From: Antitrichia curtipendula
Lineage: Eukaryota > Streptophyta > Bryopsida > Hypnales > Leucodontaceae
Direction of reading: 5' to 3'
Assembly (NCBI GenBank): GCA_951230915.1
Contig: OX579633.1
Coordinates: 7,104,145 to 7,168,144 of the forward strand
Length of the DNA: 64,000 nucleotides
Shown here: in pieces, positions 34,270 through 46,104 of the stretch
Position numbering within the stretch: position 1 is the stretch's first letter
How the letters are laid out: every line of letters starts with the position of its first letter
The notes under the pieces: generated by a model
Database searches by the model: none
What the model saw: only the letters and a program-made list of their open reading frames with translations
Told to the model about the DNA's origin: nothing
Position numbers and translations under genes: made by a program

Positions 34270-34877
34270 ATGGATATTAACGATCCTGACTTACTGTTGC
34301 CTTCTGTGCTTCCGTTTAAGAAAACGCAACTGACTGAGCGCTATCCTAAAGGTCAAACTCGAGGGCGTCACTGGAAGCACCTCAAACAGATTATTCAAGC
34401 TGAGAATTATTATTCCTACCCCGCAGATGAGTCTACCTGTAAGTGACCTTTTGGTTTCATTGCAAGTACTTCAGCGTAATTTATTGGGTCTTTCCTTGGC
34501 CAAGGTTGGTTCGGGTATGATGATGAGCATTATTCGGGTATGATGACATGTGGTCTGTTGATGTTCAGATGTAAGTATTGAAGCTCCTCCTTCTATGTAT
34601 CCCCCCAAGAAGTACTGCGACATCACTGGTTTTGAGGTAAATTTGCTTTCCAGCAACTAAATGGACAGTGTCATGGATTCAAAGCATTTTCGATCGGATG
34701 TGGTTTTGCTTCATATTCAGCTGGGTGGTGGATGCGGTAATGCAGGCACCTTACACGGATCCAAGGACAAAGCTACGTTATGCTAATACAGAAGTGTTCA
34801 AGATGATTCGATCTTTACCGGAGGATACCATCCAAGGCTATCTTGCCCTTCGAAATGCAGCGGTTGTTCTAAAATAA
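34270..34877 (+). CDS. INO80C: INO80 complex subunit C / IES6 (YL1 C-terminal domain)
   Basis: Three exons, 34270-34438, 34569-34636 and 34746-34877, with GTAAGT-like donors and cag acceptors, joined in frame for 122 residues. The start codon has a strong context (gacaaccATGG). The N-terminal half is basic ([20 protein letters not shown]). Residues about 73-105 form the YL1_C signature: [20 protein letters not shown], then [15 protein letters not shown]. The end RNAAVVLK is typical of plant homologs. In yeast and animals IES6/INO80C works with the actin-related protein ARP5 in nucleosome sliding by INO80, so a nuclear chromatin role is expected. Length is normal for a plant member. Its upstream sequence derives from an RPL18A gene, so its promoter and leader may be ribosomal-protein-like. 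Identity is secure from sequence. Confidence 0.93.
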
Positions 34878-36104
34878 GCTTTAAGAGTTGCTCCGGATCC
34901 ATTTACATTGGTTGGATCATATCATTCACAATTTCGGGATCCGAATGAACGAAGTGCATAATTTACAGTGAGAGAAGACCTCCTTAATTAATTTGAAAAG
35001 ACAGTGGTAGCTTTATGACTCTGATTATGGATGTCATCTTCACATCTTCTTTGTTTCACATATTTCACGGATTAACCACATGCTTACTCTACTTCTTCGG
35101 CTAAATCCACATCAGTTCTTGAAAATGAAGTTCGTAATGCACTGTCTGTGTCTTAGTTGCAACGTGGGTAAGGAATTTGTACCTCACCATGTTGCAGTAA
35201 AACAAAACGTTTCATTGGTAGTGTCGAGTTCAAGCGTAGTTGTAGGCGGAATTGCCTGAAGAGTACAGTTTTCCGGTAACTGCAAGACTCTTCAGTTTGG
35301 TTAAAGCCATTTCCAAGGTTACCGAAGCGTTTTCCTAGTCCTGCACTTACTTCCGCGACAGCTGAGGCCACCAAGATTGTCGGCCAATAGGGGAGACCCC
35401 TTGGCTGACGAAAAAGCTGATCAAGGTGCGAACATCTCATCTTGGATAATTTGACTCGTCTTTGCAAGCGAATGGCCGTTCATGTCATTCAAGGCTTGTG
35501 ATAGTTCATCAACTTTAGTTGCGTCTTCACTTGTATTGTGGTATATCTAGTTTTGTTGCACGAGTCACGCTCGTGTTTTCTAACTGTTTTGGAATTTGTA
35601 ATAGTTACTCAATTTCAGAATTCCTTGTACCATTACTGTGTGAGTCCTCTTTAGGAACATCTTTGTATCTAAACATCTGCTTGCTTTTGCTGGCTCGGTT
35701 TCAGATATATCTAGCTAGTTTTGATCCACCTTCGAATCACCTACGTTTTGGAATGCTGTTCTCCTGGTCGTTTTGACTGATTTCAATGGTAGGCTTGCTT
35801 CCAAGTAGATTCCTGAAGGATGACTTGGGGCTTGTCGCTAGATTTTTCAGACTCTCTGTGTTGTTTCTTATTGCAAACAGTTATGCGTGATTGCAAAATT
35901 TTGATCTGATCTTGAGGCAGCAATCTTGCATTGCTTAGGTTGTTCACGTTCTACAGTCAGTCCAAAGTTGGCATCAATTAGGTTGAAGAAGTTCGAAAAT
36001 TCCGAGGCCCTTGAAGCTCTACTAAAAGAATGGTATTCATTGCAGGGAGGTACAGATGGTCAACTCGTGACAGAGCAAACGGGGCGCATTGGACCTTGTG
36101 GAAC
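34878..36104. other. INO80C 3' flank with exon-like fragments
   Basis: Low-copy sequence with two suggestive frames. About 35153-35440 on the minus strand is open and GC-richer, but has no family I know. About 35958-36100 on the plus strand follows a ttctacag acceptor and reads LASIRLKKFENSEALEALL; it is cut off by a transposon fragment at about 36105. Either may be a broken gene. No function is assigned. Confidence 0.35.
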
Positions 36105-36487
36105 TTTTTTTTGGAAAATTGTGAAAATTGAGTTAAAAAAAGAATCCAATATGTTATTTTCTCAAATAAATGCAATGATTGCCTGCAAAACAAGATGCTC
36201 CATAACTTTCATATCACTAATCTAATTGGAATGAATCAAAATTTAATTTAATTTAAAGTTTTTGTGAGTCTTTTTTGCTACTTGATGAATTGCTTTGGGG
36301 GCTTAGGGTGGGAAAAATTTGCTCCTAGGAATTGATTGAAATAAAAATTATATTCTTAGAAAGTTAATGATTTAAAAAAAAATTCAAACAAAAGTTTTAA
36401 ACAATCATGTCAAAAATTGAAATCACATGAATTTGTATTTGATATCTTTAAAGGCCCTTCAGGGAACAAGGGGGCTTTAAGGGTTAA
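36105..36487 (+). mobile_element. Type-B TTAA element, right-end fragment
   Basis: Shares the ggaaaattgtgaaaattga and aagatg-tccataactttc blocks with type B and ends gggggctttaagggttaa. The left half is missing. Its broken left edge abuts the exon-like sequence at 35958-36100. Confidence 0.6.
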
Positions 36488-38099
36488 AGGGATATTTTCA
36501 TTAGATGTTTGCAATTCAGGGGTTGCATATTTTATGGAGCTTGAGCCCTCTATGGAATGAAGAGAATGAAGATGGTACAAAAGAGAAGTTTGGAGGAACT
36601 ATAGGTTTTCCAATAGCAAATATCCATTAGATTGATTTACATCAAATTAAGAAATGGTGATGGTGATTCATGAATCATTTTTTGTTGCTTGCTTCAACCT
36701 CTAATAATCTTTAAACGACGGGCTCATAATCGTGGAAATCATGTGTTTTGACACCGTTTGAATTGTTGGATAAAAATAATGCAAAAGCATTCATTGGAAG
36801 TCAAACTATTATAGATGATCTTTCTTTTTCCCACAAAATTTGGAGGATGAATAGTTGCACTTTTGTCCTACATAGGAGATTCTCTTGTCATTCATCGGCC
36901 GCAAAATGTCTGCCTTGACATTTAAGGGTTAATGTTTCAACAAAGGATTTTGCAAAGAGTATTGCATCTAATATTTCATATTAATTTAAATTTTCCAATT
37001 GGGAAGGTTGTATATTTGAAGAGAAGTAATTTAAATGCTTAGAATAAACAAAATTGTATTTTGGGTGGATATTTTAGTTTAAATGTTTTTAAACTGATTT
37101 TGAAAAATATTCATGAACATGTTTCTAAATTATAAAAATTTGACGATATAGATCACTTCTGAAATTCATATTTAGAATCTTTTTTTAAATATAAGATGTT
37201 TGTTATGTATTATAATACATCTAGGTTTTGTAAAATGTTAATATCCTAGAGGTTAATCAATTTAACATTATTGAACCTTAATTCTGTACTTCAAATAAAT
37301 ATATACATTTTTTACAAAAGGGTTTGAAATATAATGGAATGGATGCACAATATTTTATTTGAACTCCTCCCAAAGATCAACCAAACTATAACCAAGTTTT
37401 AACTTGAAGAGTTGATAATAGAAATGTGAATTCATTATCTTTAGATTTTACTTTCTAATCTTGTAGCCAAATTGCAAATCCTAAACATAGCCAATATTAA
37501 CAATGATAATGTCAATAAACAATATGTCTTTCTCTAAATCTTACATATCTTTTGACATGTGATTGAGCAATGTTATTCCACCCAATAAAGAGAAGGAATA
37601 TTAAAAATAGCTTCTTTTTTAATTAAAAACATATACTAATATTTTAAAGTTTTATTTTTATGACATGGCACAAATTGCTTCTCATTCTTCAAAGTGATAT
37701 TTGAATCTTCAAAAGACAACATGATTAATTTTATGAATTTGAGGACTTGAAGGAATTGAGGAAAATAATGTATTTGTAGAAATATATACGATAGGCAAAA
37801 TGTGAAGAAAATCAAAAAGAGACTTTTATGCCAAAAATTTAACAAAGCTTAGTTTAAAAGCTCTTAACCTTAAATGCTCCAACATTCAAATTTTGAATGA
37901 TGAACAAAGTCCTCAAAGTTACTAATGTTTTGTCCAAATATATTCTCATTTGTCCAAAGCAATTCTTGAATCTTTAAAGATGACCTTTTGTACAAGAGAT
38001 TTGCTGAACATTACCAAAAATTAATTATATGTATACATACAAAGATGAAAGCACACATGTGCAAAAGTAAATTTTAAAAAATTAAAAAAACAGGTGGTA
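36488..38099. other. Gene-free AT-rich region
   Basis: Contains one TTAA-element end (cttgacatttaagggttaa, finishing near 36932). Its interior (about 36720-36932) is repeated in inverse at 49860-50050. The rest is AT-rich without recognisable content. Confidence 0.4.
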
Positions 38100-38392
38100 T
38101 AAGGTAGGGAGCTGTAAAAGCAACCTATCTCTAAAAGCGATCTGGTAAATTTTGCTTCTAACATGTGCCAGAAGTGTACATTTCAGGAGGGGATCGCTTT
38201 TAGAATCCACTGTTTTTTAACTTCAAAAATTCATAACTAATTCCATGAAGGTCCAAAAAATATGAAACCACTTGGGTTAGATGCCAATTCCATTTTTCTT
38301 ACCATGAAAATATACTAAAATTGTTTTAAGGAGTTTAGCTTCCCTAAAATGCAAATTAGCTGGTAAAGGGTCGCTTTTACAGCCCTACCTTA
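38100..38392. mobile_element. TAAGGTAG MITE in the RPL18A promoter
   Basis: Ends taaggtagggagctgtaaaag and cttttacagccctacctta are inverted repeats. The outer dinucleotide is TA on both sides, fitting a Tc1/mariner-like non-autonomous element. A close copy is at 52613-52908. It ends 66 bp before the telo-box of RPL18A. Confidence 0.8.
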
Positions 38393-38457
38393 GGGATCAA
38401 CAAGTCCAGTTCGAGGGGAAGTCATGCCACGAGCATGCCACGTATGCCCTAATTCAG

Positions 38458-38466
38458 AAACCCTAA
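38458..38466 (+). promoter_or_regulatory. Telo-box of RPL18A
   Basis: AAACCCTAA, followed by two further accctaa-like words, about 130-140 bp upstream of the start codon. Telo-boxes mark many plant ribosomal-protein and translation genes. Confidence 0.65.
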
Positions 38467-38599
38467 CCCTGGAACCCTAATTCTCGCAGAGGGCCGCTAA
38501 AGACCTGCCCTTCGCCTTCCGTGAGTCTCTTTCGTTCTTCCTAGTTGTTGGAACCGGGTGCGCCCCTGCCCCTGCCTTGGCGATTTTCACCGCGCAGCC

Positions 38600-40487
38600 A
38601 TGACTGTCTTCCGGGTTCGTCATCTACTCTTTTCCTTGCATTCCATCTCATCTTCGCATGCCCTGAATCTTGATCGATGTTCAGGAGTTAAGTCGATTTT
38701 AAGAGTTGAGTGTTTCAGGGTATGGCGGCGCTTCTTTTCTTTGATGCCGGTCCGCGTCAGAGAAAGCGTTCTCCGTCCCAAGTAGTGACGATGAGATGAA
38801 TCATTTTGGGCTGTTTCGGGTTAGGTTTTTTTTTTTTGCGAGTGGGAATGTCGTGAAAGATTTACTTTGGAGCTGAAGCTAGGGTTTCGTGACTTGGAAC
38901 AAATCCCTTGTCATTCATGCGCTAGTTGTTTTGCCCTAGAGACGGAATATGATTTAGGTTGGAGGTGCAGGCATGAAGGTATCTTTTAATAAAGACGTTT
39001 ATTTTCTATGTTGTTTTGGATTCTGATTTTGCTGGTGCATTTGATGTAACAGTTTCACCAGTACCAGGTGGTGGGGCGGGCCCTGCCAACCCCTGCCAAG
39101 GAGACGCCCAAGGCTTACCGTATGAAATTGTGGGCAACGGACGAAGTGCGCGGCAAGTCTAAGTTTTGGTAAGCTGGTTGTAAGGACGTCATTCGGGGGT
39201 GTATCATAATAGAAATTGTGTCCAATTTATGCATAGCTTATAGTGTACAGTGGATGGGCGCAGGCATAGTCATTGCAATTTTGTAGAGAATTTTCTGAAG
39301 GTACATGTTATGAGTATTCTGATGAGTATTGTGTACATAAACTGGCCCAGTAATACACTCTGTGACTAATTGTTTTAGTGTGGGCGTTGAAGATGCTAAT
39401 TCTAAATCCTATGAACAGGTACTTCTTGAGGAAGTTGCAGAAGGTGAAGAAGTCCCACGGACAACTTCTTGCTATTAACGAGGTAATTGCGATACATTTG
39501 TTTGTATTCTTAAATTCCAGAGCCTTATCCGGTTGAAAGAGTTTCCTTACAGATCTGGCCCATTTTTTATTCATGTGTCTATTTCGTACCTCTACTTTGG
39601 TTAGTGGATATGTCGGTCTTATAATGTCCTAATCTTCAGGGTTGTGTGCTGACATTTATCTGATCTCTTCCGAGGAACCTGATGATGAATAATTGTCGCC
39701 CCAGTCCTATGTGGACACTCTAGTGTCTATGAGGATTGACTATTTTTTATTCTGATTCTTCTATTGAGTTTGGTTTTATGTGTATTGTACATGATTAAAA
39801 CTTCGCCTTACAGGTAAATGTTTTAGGGCTCATCATGTGCGGTTGCTAAATATGATTTTTACGTCAGTCTGATCCCTCTTTTATTTTGAAGTACTTGGAT
39901 TCTTCATAGCCATGGCACTAAAAAATGGAAATTGATTTGGCAGTCCTGCATGGGCAATGGATTAATCTCCTGTAATTCTGGGAAAGTCCACTGCGGATTA
40001 GACAGCTTTTAGCACCTGAAGTAGCTATTTTTCTTGTCGAATTGAGAATTGCGCGTTGGGAACGCTTGATCATTGAACCTCAGGTGTCCATTTGTTGACG
40101 ACAGTGCTCTGTCTCATGACTGAGTTTGACTACGTCCTGTGTCAGATTTTTGAGAAGTATCCCACCACCATCAAGAACTACGGTATCTGGGTGCGTTACC
40201 AGAGCCGAACAGGCTACCACAACATGTACAAGGAATATCGTGACCTTACACTCAACGGAGCAGTTGAGCAGATGTATGATGAGATGGCCTCTCGTCATCG
40301 GGTGCGCTCTCCTTGCATTCAGATCATCAAGACCGCCACCATCCCCGTATCTCTTTGCAAGCGTGAGAACACCAAGCAGTTCCACAACTCGAAAATCAAG
40401 TTCCCTCTCACTTACCGCAAGATCCGGCCACCATCGAGGAGTCTGAAGACCACATACAAGGCCTCCAGGCCCAACACTTTTGTCTAA
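38600..40487 (+). CDS. RPL18A: 60S ribosomal protein L18a (eL20)
   Basis: Four coding exons: 38600-38614, 39053-39168, 39419-39482 and 40146-40487, giving 178 residues, the usual family length. Exon 1 codes only MTVFR and uses a weak donor (CGG|GTTCGT). Exon 2 starts [13 protein letters not shown], exon 3 gives [15 protein letters not shown], and exon 4 starts [20 protein letters not shown] and ends KASRPNTFV. Conserved blocks include [20 protein letters not shown] and [17 protein letters not shown]. The protein is a structural part of the cytosolic large ribosomal subunit. The loop after ALPT ([14 protein letters not shown]) differs from the EKDEHPKIYRMKLW-like form common in seed plants. 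The tiny first exon, a 438-bp first intron and a telo-box promoter are typical of plant ribosomal-protein genes. A decayed copy of its 5' end lies upstream of INO80C at 33241-34139. Confidence 0.96.
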
Positions 40488-40969
40488 ACTGATTGCCGAA
40501 CTCTAGGAAGCATGACCTTTGCAGCTCCTGTGGGATTGCAGTTCAGTAAAGCAAATGAGTTTTTCTTTGTGCTGAAACGTGGGTGTCAATGACTTGCTAC
40601 ATGTCTGTATGCCGTGATCCTTGCCGTGATTTCTGTTTGAGTAATGAACGTGATGGTGCGGAAACTATGGCTTGATTTCATGCATTTTGTCAAGACGTGG
40701 ATTAGGTAAGATTATATAAGAAATAAATGATAAACTTGACAGTGTTATGAATAAGCATAAATAATGATCAGTAATTTCAAGGTCACGTTTGCTTTATTGA
40801 ATATCACGAATTTGTAAATCAGAAAGACCAAGAGTGTTCCCTGTCAAGCTTTACAACTATAATTCGATTGAAATCACATATTGATTTGAGGAACATGATT
40901 TTGCCCTCTCCCTTTTGCTGATGTGCAGCAGTGTGGGGCTCCGTCGGTTCACAAGTGCAATTGAGCATT
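40488..40969. other. RPL18A 3' UTR and flank
   Basis: Low-copy sequence after the stop codon, probably including the poly(A) site within the first 200-300 bp. No further gene. Confidence 0.4.
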
Positions 40970-41370
40970 TAAGGTAGTATGCTCTTAAAGCGACCATTTA
41001 AAGGCTGGTCCGCCTTTTTCACAGGCTTTTGTGGACGAAAATATTTTTACATCGTTTTTCAGAGAAAGAAAAATAGATGTGGAACCTAACAAACTGTTTT
41101 GTATTTTTCCAAGCATTTTTGAATTACTTATGAATTTTCAAAGATTCAGGGCATAGGCACCTATTGTGATCCAAAATCTGTCCATTTGCAACTTGTAAAG
41201 AGATGTGTGAAAATCAAAGACAATGATTGGCTCTTGCAATAGAAAAATAATTTTTCCTCCATGCATTCAATTGCTAAACCAGTCCATTTAAAGATCACCC
41301 CATCTCCATTCTCCACCCAGAAATAGGGGCAGTTTGAAGAAGATGAGCGCTTTTAGAGCACACTACCTTA
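40970..41370 (+). mobile_element. TAAGGTAG MITE (longer type)
   Basis: Starts taaggtagtatgctcttaaag and ends cttttagagcacactacctta, with TA at both edges. About 400 bp. The interior matches the next copy (41530-41944) in reverse orientation, for example ggctggtccgccttttt against aaaaggcagaccagcc. Confidence 0.8.
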
Positions 41371-41529
41371 CCTCACATTCTGACAGTAGAGCCGTTTTCC
41401 GGTAGTGCTGAAAGTTCTCCGGGCCAGGCACAAAGAAAGCCAAGTGCAATGACCTAGCCAGTGAGGCCGGCTATGCAATTTCAAGAGCTCAGACTATAAA
41501 TGAAAAAATGTAGAATGTACTGTAAGGTC

Positions 41530-41944
41530 TAAGGTAGGAGGCTCTGAAAGTGAGCAGGCATTTAGAAGTGCCCATATAGACTCGCCTGAAGTGGACATAA
41601 GGTGGTCTTTAAATGGACCTTTTGTAGTCATTGAATGGATCGGTAAAAAAAATATTATTTATTGCAAGAGCCAATCATTCTCTTTGTTTTCCCCATTTCT
41701 CTCTAGAAACTGCATGTGAACGGTTTATGGAAGACCTAGGGTCATAAATAGGGACCTATGACTCATCATGTTTGAAAATTCATAAGTATTCAAAAATGCT
41801 TCAAAAAATACGAAACAACTTGTGTTACAATCAAAATCTATTTTTCTTTGTCTGAAAAATGAGCTAAAAATAATCCCATCCAAGAAACAACATGAAAAAG
41901 GCAGACCAGCCTTTAGATGCTCGCTTTCAGAGCCTCCTACCTTA
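41530..41944 (-). mobile_element. TAAGGTAG MITE (longer type), inverted copy
   Basis: Starts taaggtaggaggctctgaaag and ends ctttcagagcctcctacctta. It is inverted relative to 40970-41370, with about 160 bp of spacer between them, so the pair forms a large potential hairpin. Confidence 0.8.
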
Positions 41945-43387
41945 CTTCATTTACAAATTGCCAATTCGAGGCATTAAATTTCTTCTTAATAATGTGTAGC
42001 ATAATTGGTAGATTTTGGTCAGCATAATTTTCATTGCATCCTTGCACAATTCCAATCAAGGATACCAAATTTCAATTTCAAAAAATGAAATTCCACTTTT
42101 GGTGAATTTTTGAAGTTAATTTTTATGGTTTTACTTAATATTTAATTAAATTTGTGATGAATTTTTTTAATTGGATTGGATACATATGTAGGGAACATCT
42201 ATATGCACATCTTTCCTTCAACAAGCATCTTCAAAAAAGTTTCATAATTTCCTCTAGGGTTTATTTATGTGAGGGCAGTGAGGCGTCATATGACTAAACT
42301 TTGTAAAATAGATATCTTTATATTTTAACTAGATTTTGGCAAAGTAATTGTACCAATGTACAATGGCTATAGTTCATTTACAAATTTTAGGATCCTGTTA
42401 AGATTAGAAAAACTTTAGGAGGCCTATGTGCACTAAAAAATGAATGGAATTTCAAATTTTGAATTGCGTTGGAATCACCCTGAAGTCTATTCTATCATCA
42501 TTACAAATACACATATGTAATAGAAAATCATATAAAGAGTTTGATGTTTTCTCTACACTATGTACTATCTAGTATTGCTAACATTTGTGAAAATTACAAC
42601 TTGTATTCAATGGTATATATATATATAATAAACCTTCACGATTGCTTCTAAGATACTTATTTCCATACCACTTGAATGCTTGTATGATTTCTTGCTTGTT
42701 CTCCACCCAAATGCAAAAAATCTTTGACTATCCTCTAAAGGTTCTCTATGAAGTAGTAGATAGTGTATTAAAGTAATCCAAACTGTTGTATAAATTTAAA
42801 TTATTCATTTTTCCTTGTTATGAAGTTAAAGTGCACTTCATTGCAACTCCAATGCAATTTGCGGTTTCAAAATCGGTCTGTTTTTTAGCACGCTAGAGCT
42901 TTCTAAAGTTGTTGAACGTTTTACTGAAAACTAATTGAAAAATTCATAAATGAACTATAGCCCACTATACAAAATTAGTTACAAAGTGAGGGTCAAATAC
43001 CAAAATCTAATTAAAATATCTATTTCACAAAGTTTGGTCATACACCACCTCACATTGAATAAATCCTAGAGGAAATTATGAAACTTTTTTGGAGATAATT
43101 GTTGAAGGAAAGATGTGCATATAGATGTTCCCTACATATCTATCCAATTGAATCAAAAAAATTAATCACCAATTGTTTTCACTAAAATACTAACTAAAAC
43201 CACGGAAGTTGACTTTAAATGTTCACCCAAAATGAAATTTTTCTTTTTTGAAATTGAAATTTGGTATGCTTGATTGGAATTGCGTAAGAATTGGATGTTA
43301 ATTATGAAAAACCAAAATTTCCAAAAAAATTCTATACTATGCAATAAAAATTGGAATGGCTCAAATTGGTTGTTTGTAAATGAAGTA
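41943..43387. mobile_element. Long-TIR foldback element
   Basis: The left arm (41943 to about 42380) and right arm (about 42950 to 43387) are diverged inverted repeats of roughly 430 bp. Both ends read TACTTCATTTACAAA from outside in. Shared inner landmarks are gggaacatctatatgcacatctttcc and tttgtaaaatagatat. The 570-bp centre has no transposase. Long arms suggest a Mutator-like or foldback type, but no 9-bp duplication can be confirmed because the left end overlaps the neighbouring MITE. Confidence 0.65.
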
Positions 43388-44051
43388 GACCTTACTATAA
43401 CGTACTATACACAAGAAAACTTATTGCAAATATATAGGTGGAGGTATATAAGTGGGTTCTGTAGACATGATGGTGGAGGTGTCACTTGCAATAACTCTTC
43501 AAAGTTAGTTGTGGGATCTTAGGTGAACATATTCTTCATTTATGCCACCTACTTATTGGATGGAGGATCAAGTGACACATCGAGATTGCATGAGTGGCTT
43601 ATAGAAGTGTAAAGGCAATTGGCCTAATGCTCCAAATTTTTCCTCACAAATGAGAATTAAATTTTTTAATATTTAGATTGGATTTTTTATTTGCAACCAA
43701 TAGTAAAGACTTTGGTTGTCAAGTTCATTAGTTTTGATTTGGTAGTTGTCGTGGCATTGTTAGTTCACAATCCAACTAGACCTCCATTAATCCCATAAAT
43801 CTTTAAGATTCACAATTTCATGTGAACGCAAAAGTTGCCTATTGTGTGCACTTTTCTACAAAGTTGTTGACTTTTTTGTACTAGTAAGTGATTTATCACT
43901 TGCCAATACAACATCCCTTAACTACCCATAAATAAACTCATAAGCAATTAAGGTTGTGGCTCTATTGGCAACGATGGTGTGATTTGTTACTCTACTTCAC
44001 AAAAATTACTTCCAGCGGGGCAAGTCCCTAAGCCCAAGTATGAATGGACTT
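43388..44051. other. Gene-free spacer
   Basis: AT-rich, nothing recognised. Confidence 0.4.
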
Positions 44052-45024
44052 TTAACCCCTAAAGGACCAAACACCGTTTTTTGACAACATAGCGTTTTTG
44101 GGCAGCTCACCACGAATGGAATTTTTATTTTTATTCTTTGAAAATTTCACACAAGATGTGCCCGAGGAGTAGCTTTAGGGCCCAATAATTTTCATAACTT
44201 TTGACCACATGGTTAAAAAGTTATGGTATGATATGTAGTTTTAATTGTTCGGCGGGCAGCCCGGGCAGCAAAAAAAACTTCTTTAAAAATCATTTTCTAG
44301 AGAAATAAAATTTTGAAATTGGTTCTCTAGATTTATGTGCACAAGGAAAGCTTTGAATCATTCCACTTTGATTTATGAGATGAAAGTTATAAGGAATTTT
44401 AGTTGTGGGTAGTTTGTGGGTAGTTATGGAATCTCTACTCTAAAATAAACTTTGAAGTCCTTTATTTAACTCAATTTTCAATATTTTTGGAAAAAAATAT
44501 AAACACAAGGTGTAGATTTTTTATTACAACATTATAATCGTTTAGATTGGCATTTTTCAATTCCATAATTAAATCCTTGACAATTTAGTGTTTTGAATCA
44601 TTTTCTACTTCTTTCTACTTACTATTTTTTTCCTATATGTTGTACAATTCCAAATGATCTGAAATCTTTCAAGCATGTATCTAACTTGCTTTGAAGAATG
44701 AACTCCAAAGAGTTACCACCATTTTGGACATTTTTTCATACAAATGTGACCATGTGAAGTGCAGCTGCCCAGCTTTTCGCAGGGACAAAAAAAGGGGTTT
44801 TATCACTTCAAATGCTAATATCTTGCAATCTACACGGTGGAAATTACTGAAATTTTTTCCACATCTTTTCAAACTAGTTTACTACAAGATCCTACGGTTA
44901 CATGTGTCCAAAAATGTTTTTTGTTCCAAAATTTGGTACTTGTACTAGAAATGGCAGTTTGGGAGCGTTTTTTTGTGAAAAACGTTTTTTGTGAAAAACA
45001 TAGTCAAAAACCTTTAGGGGTTAA
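44052..45024 (+). mobile_element. TTAA-flanked element, type A (best copy)
   Basis: Perfect 14-bp termini TTAACCCCTAAAGG and CCTTTAGGGGTTAA. 973 bp. Internal landmarks, left to right, are gcagctcaccacgaatgga, gtgcccgaggagtagc, gggcagcccgggcagc, ttgaagtcctttatttaact, ttcctatatgttgtacaatt, and gaagtgcagctgcccagctt. The 60323-61276 copy is the same sequence inverted with few differences. No transposase. The roughly 80-codon frame near the right end recurs in other copies but follows DNA similarity. Confidence 0.9.
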
Positions 45025-46104
45025 GCTTACAATAATATTGCACAACCTTCTACAATTTTGTGAAAGAAAAAAATTCATACTATTGATTGGATCTATATTA
45101 TCTCATTAATAAAGAATATTATATGTTTTGCTTTCAATTTTATTGGAATGAATGGATTCAAAGCCCTCTTGGATTCCTTTTTTTGTAAAGATAAATCCCC
45201 TCATTTGTATCACAATTTAAATGCTTTCCTATTTGTGTCCTTGTGTACAAATAATATACAATTCAAATTTTCTATTATACAATGCCATTACATAGTGGCT
45301 ATGGGATTGGGACAAAATCTGTCTTATCTTAACAACAATGATATACCTATTGTTCAAAATGTTCAAGGTACCCTTTCATACAACAAAAGTAACTTCTTCA
45401 AATGAAGATATTGCATATTAAAAGCCTTTTTTTTTTTGGTGTATTTAACCGCATGATCTTTTAGTTAACTTGTTCAAGTACACTCTCCTAAAATTTCAGA
45501 ATAAGTAACCTTAAGTACTAATTGCAAGATCATGTTGCTTAAATTCCAAAAAATTGGATATTTTCAACTTGTTTCAAATATTTACATATCATCTTTTATA
45601 TTTTTTATCCAAAAGTGTGTACGTCCTACAACTTGCAACTCTTCATATGGAGTAATATATTAAAGAAATAGGTTGGTAATATGTGTTATAAAATCAACAA
45701 AAAGTCTTTCATATTCATCTATATTGTTATTTATTTAATTATAGAATTGAAGAAATTCAATACCAACAATCATAATAAACAACGTATATCTTGTGTTTTA
45801 ATTTTTTCAGAAATATTGAAAACTGAATTCAGAAAAGGATTTCAAAGTTTAATTTTGAGTAGAGACTCTTTAATTGCCCACAAGCTAAAACTCCACATGA
45901 CTTTCATCACACTAATCAAAATTAAATGATTTTTTTTCTAAATTACTAGGATTGCATGTGTTGAATGAGAAACTATATATCATGCAATTATTTTATTAAG
46001 TATGTAGTCAAACATTTATTCAAATTGTTGTGCCTCATAGTTACTCTTCAACTATATGTTATGTGAAAATTTCAAAGGAAAGAAATGAATATTGGGTTCT
46101 CCAT
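45025..46104. other. Gene-free spacer
   Basis: AT-rich. No recognisable gene or element end. Confidence 0.4.

Noticed and set aside
35153..35467. 104-codon minus-strand ORF as a real gene
   Set aside because: It begins with TTG rather than ATG, has no recognisable family and no clear splice partners; kept only as a note in the INO80C flank.
38458..38480. Interstitial telomere sequence
   Set aside because: Only one or two ccctaaa words are present, in a promoter position; better explained as a telo-box.
40080..40446. 101-codon minus and 106-codon plus ORFs over RPL18A exon 4
   Set aside because: Shadows of the real RPL18A exon in other frames.
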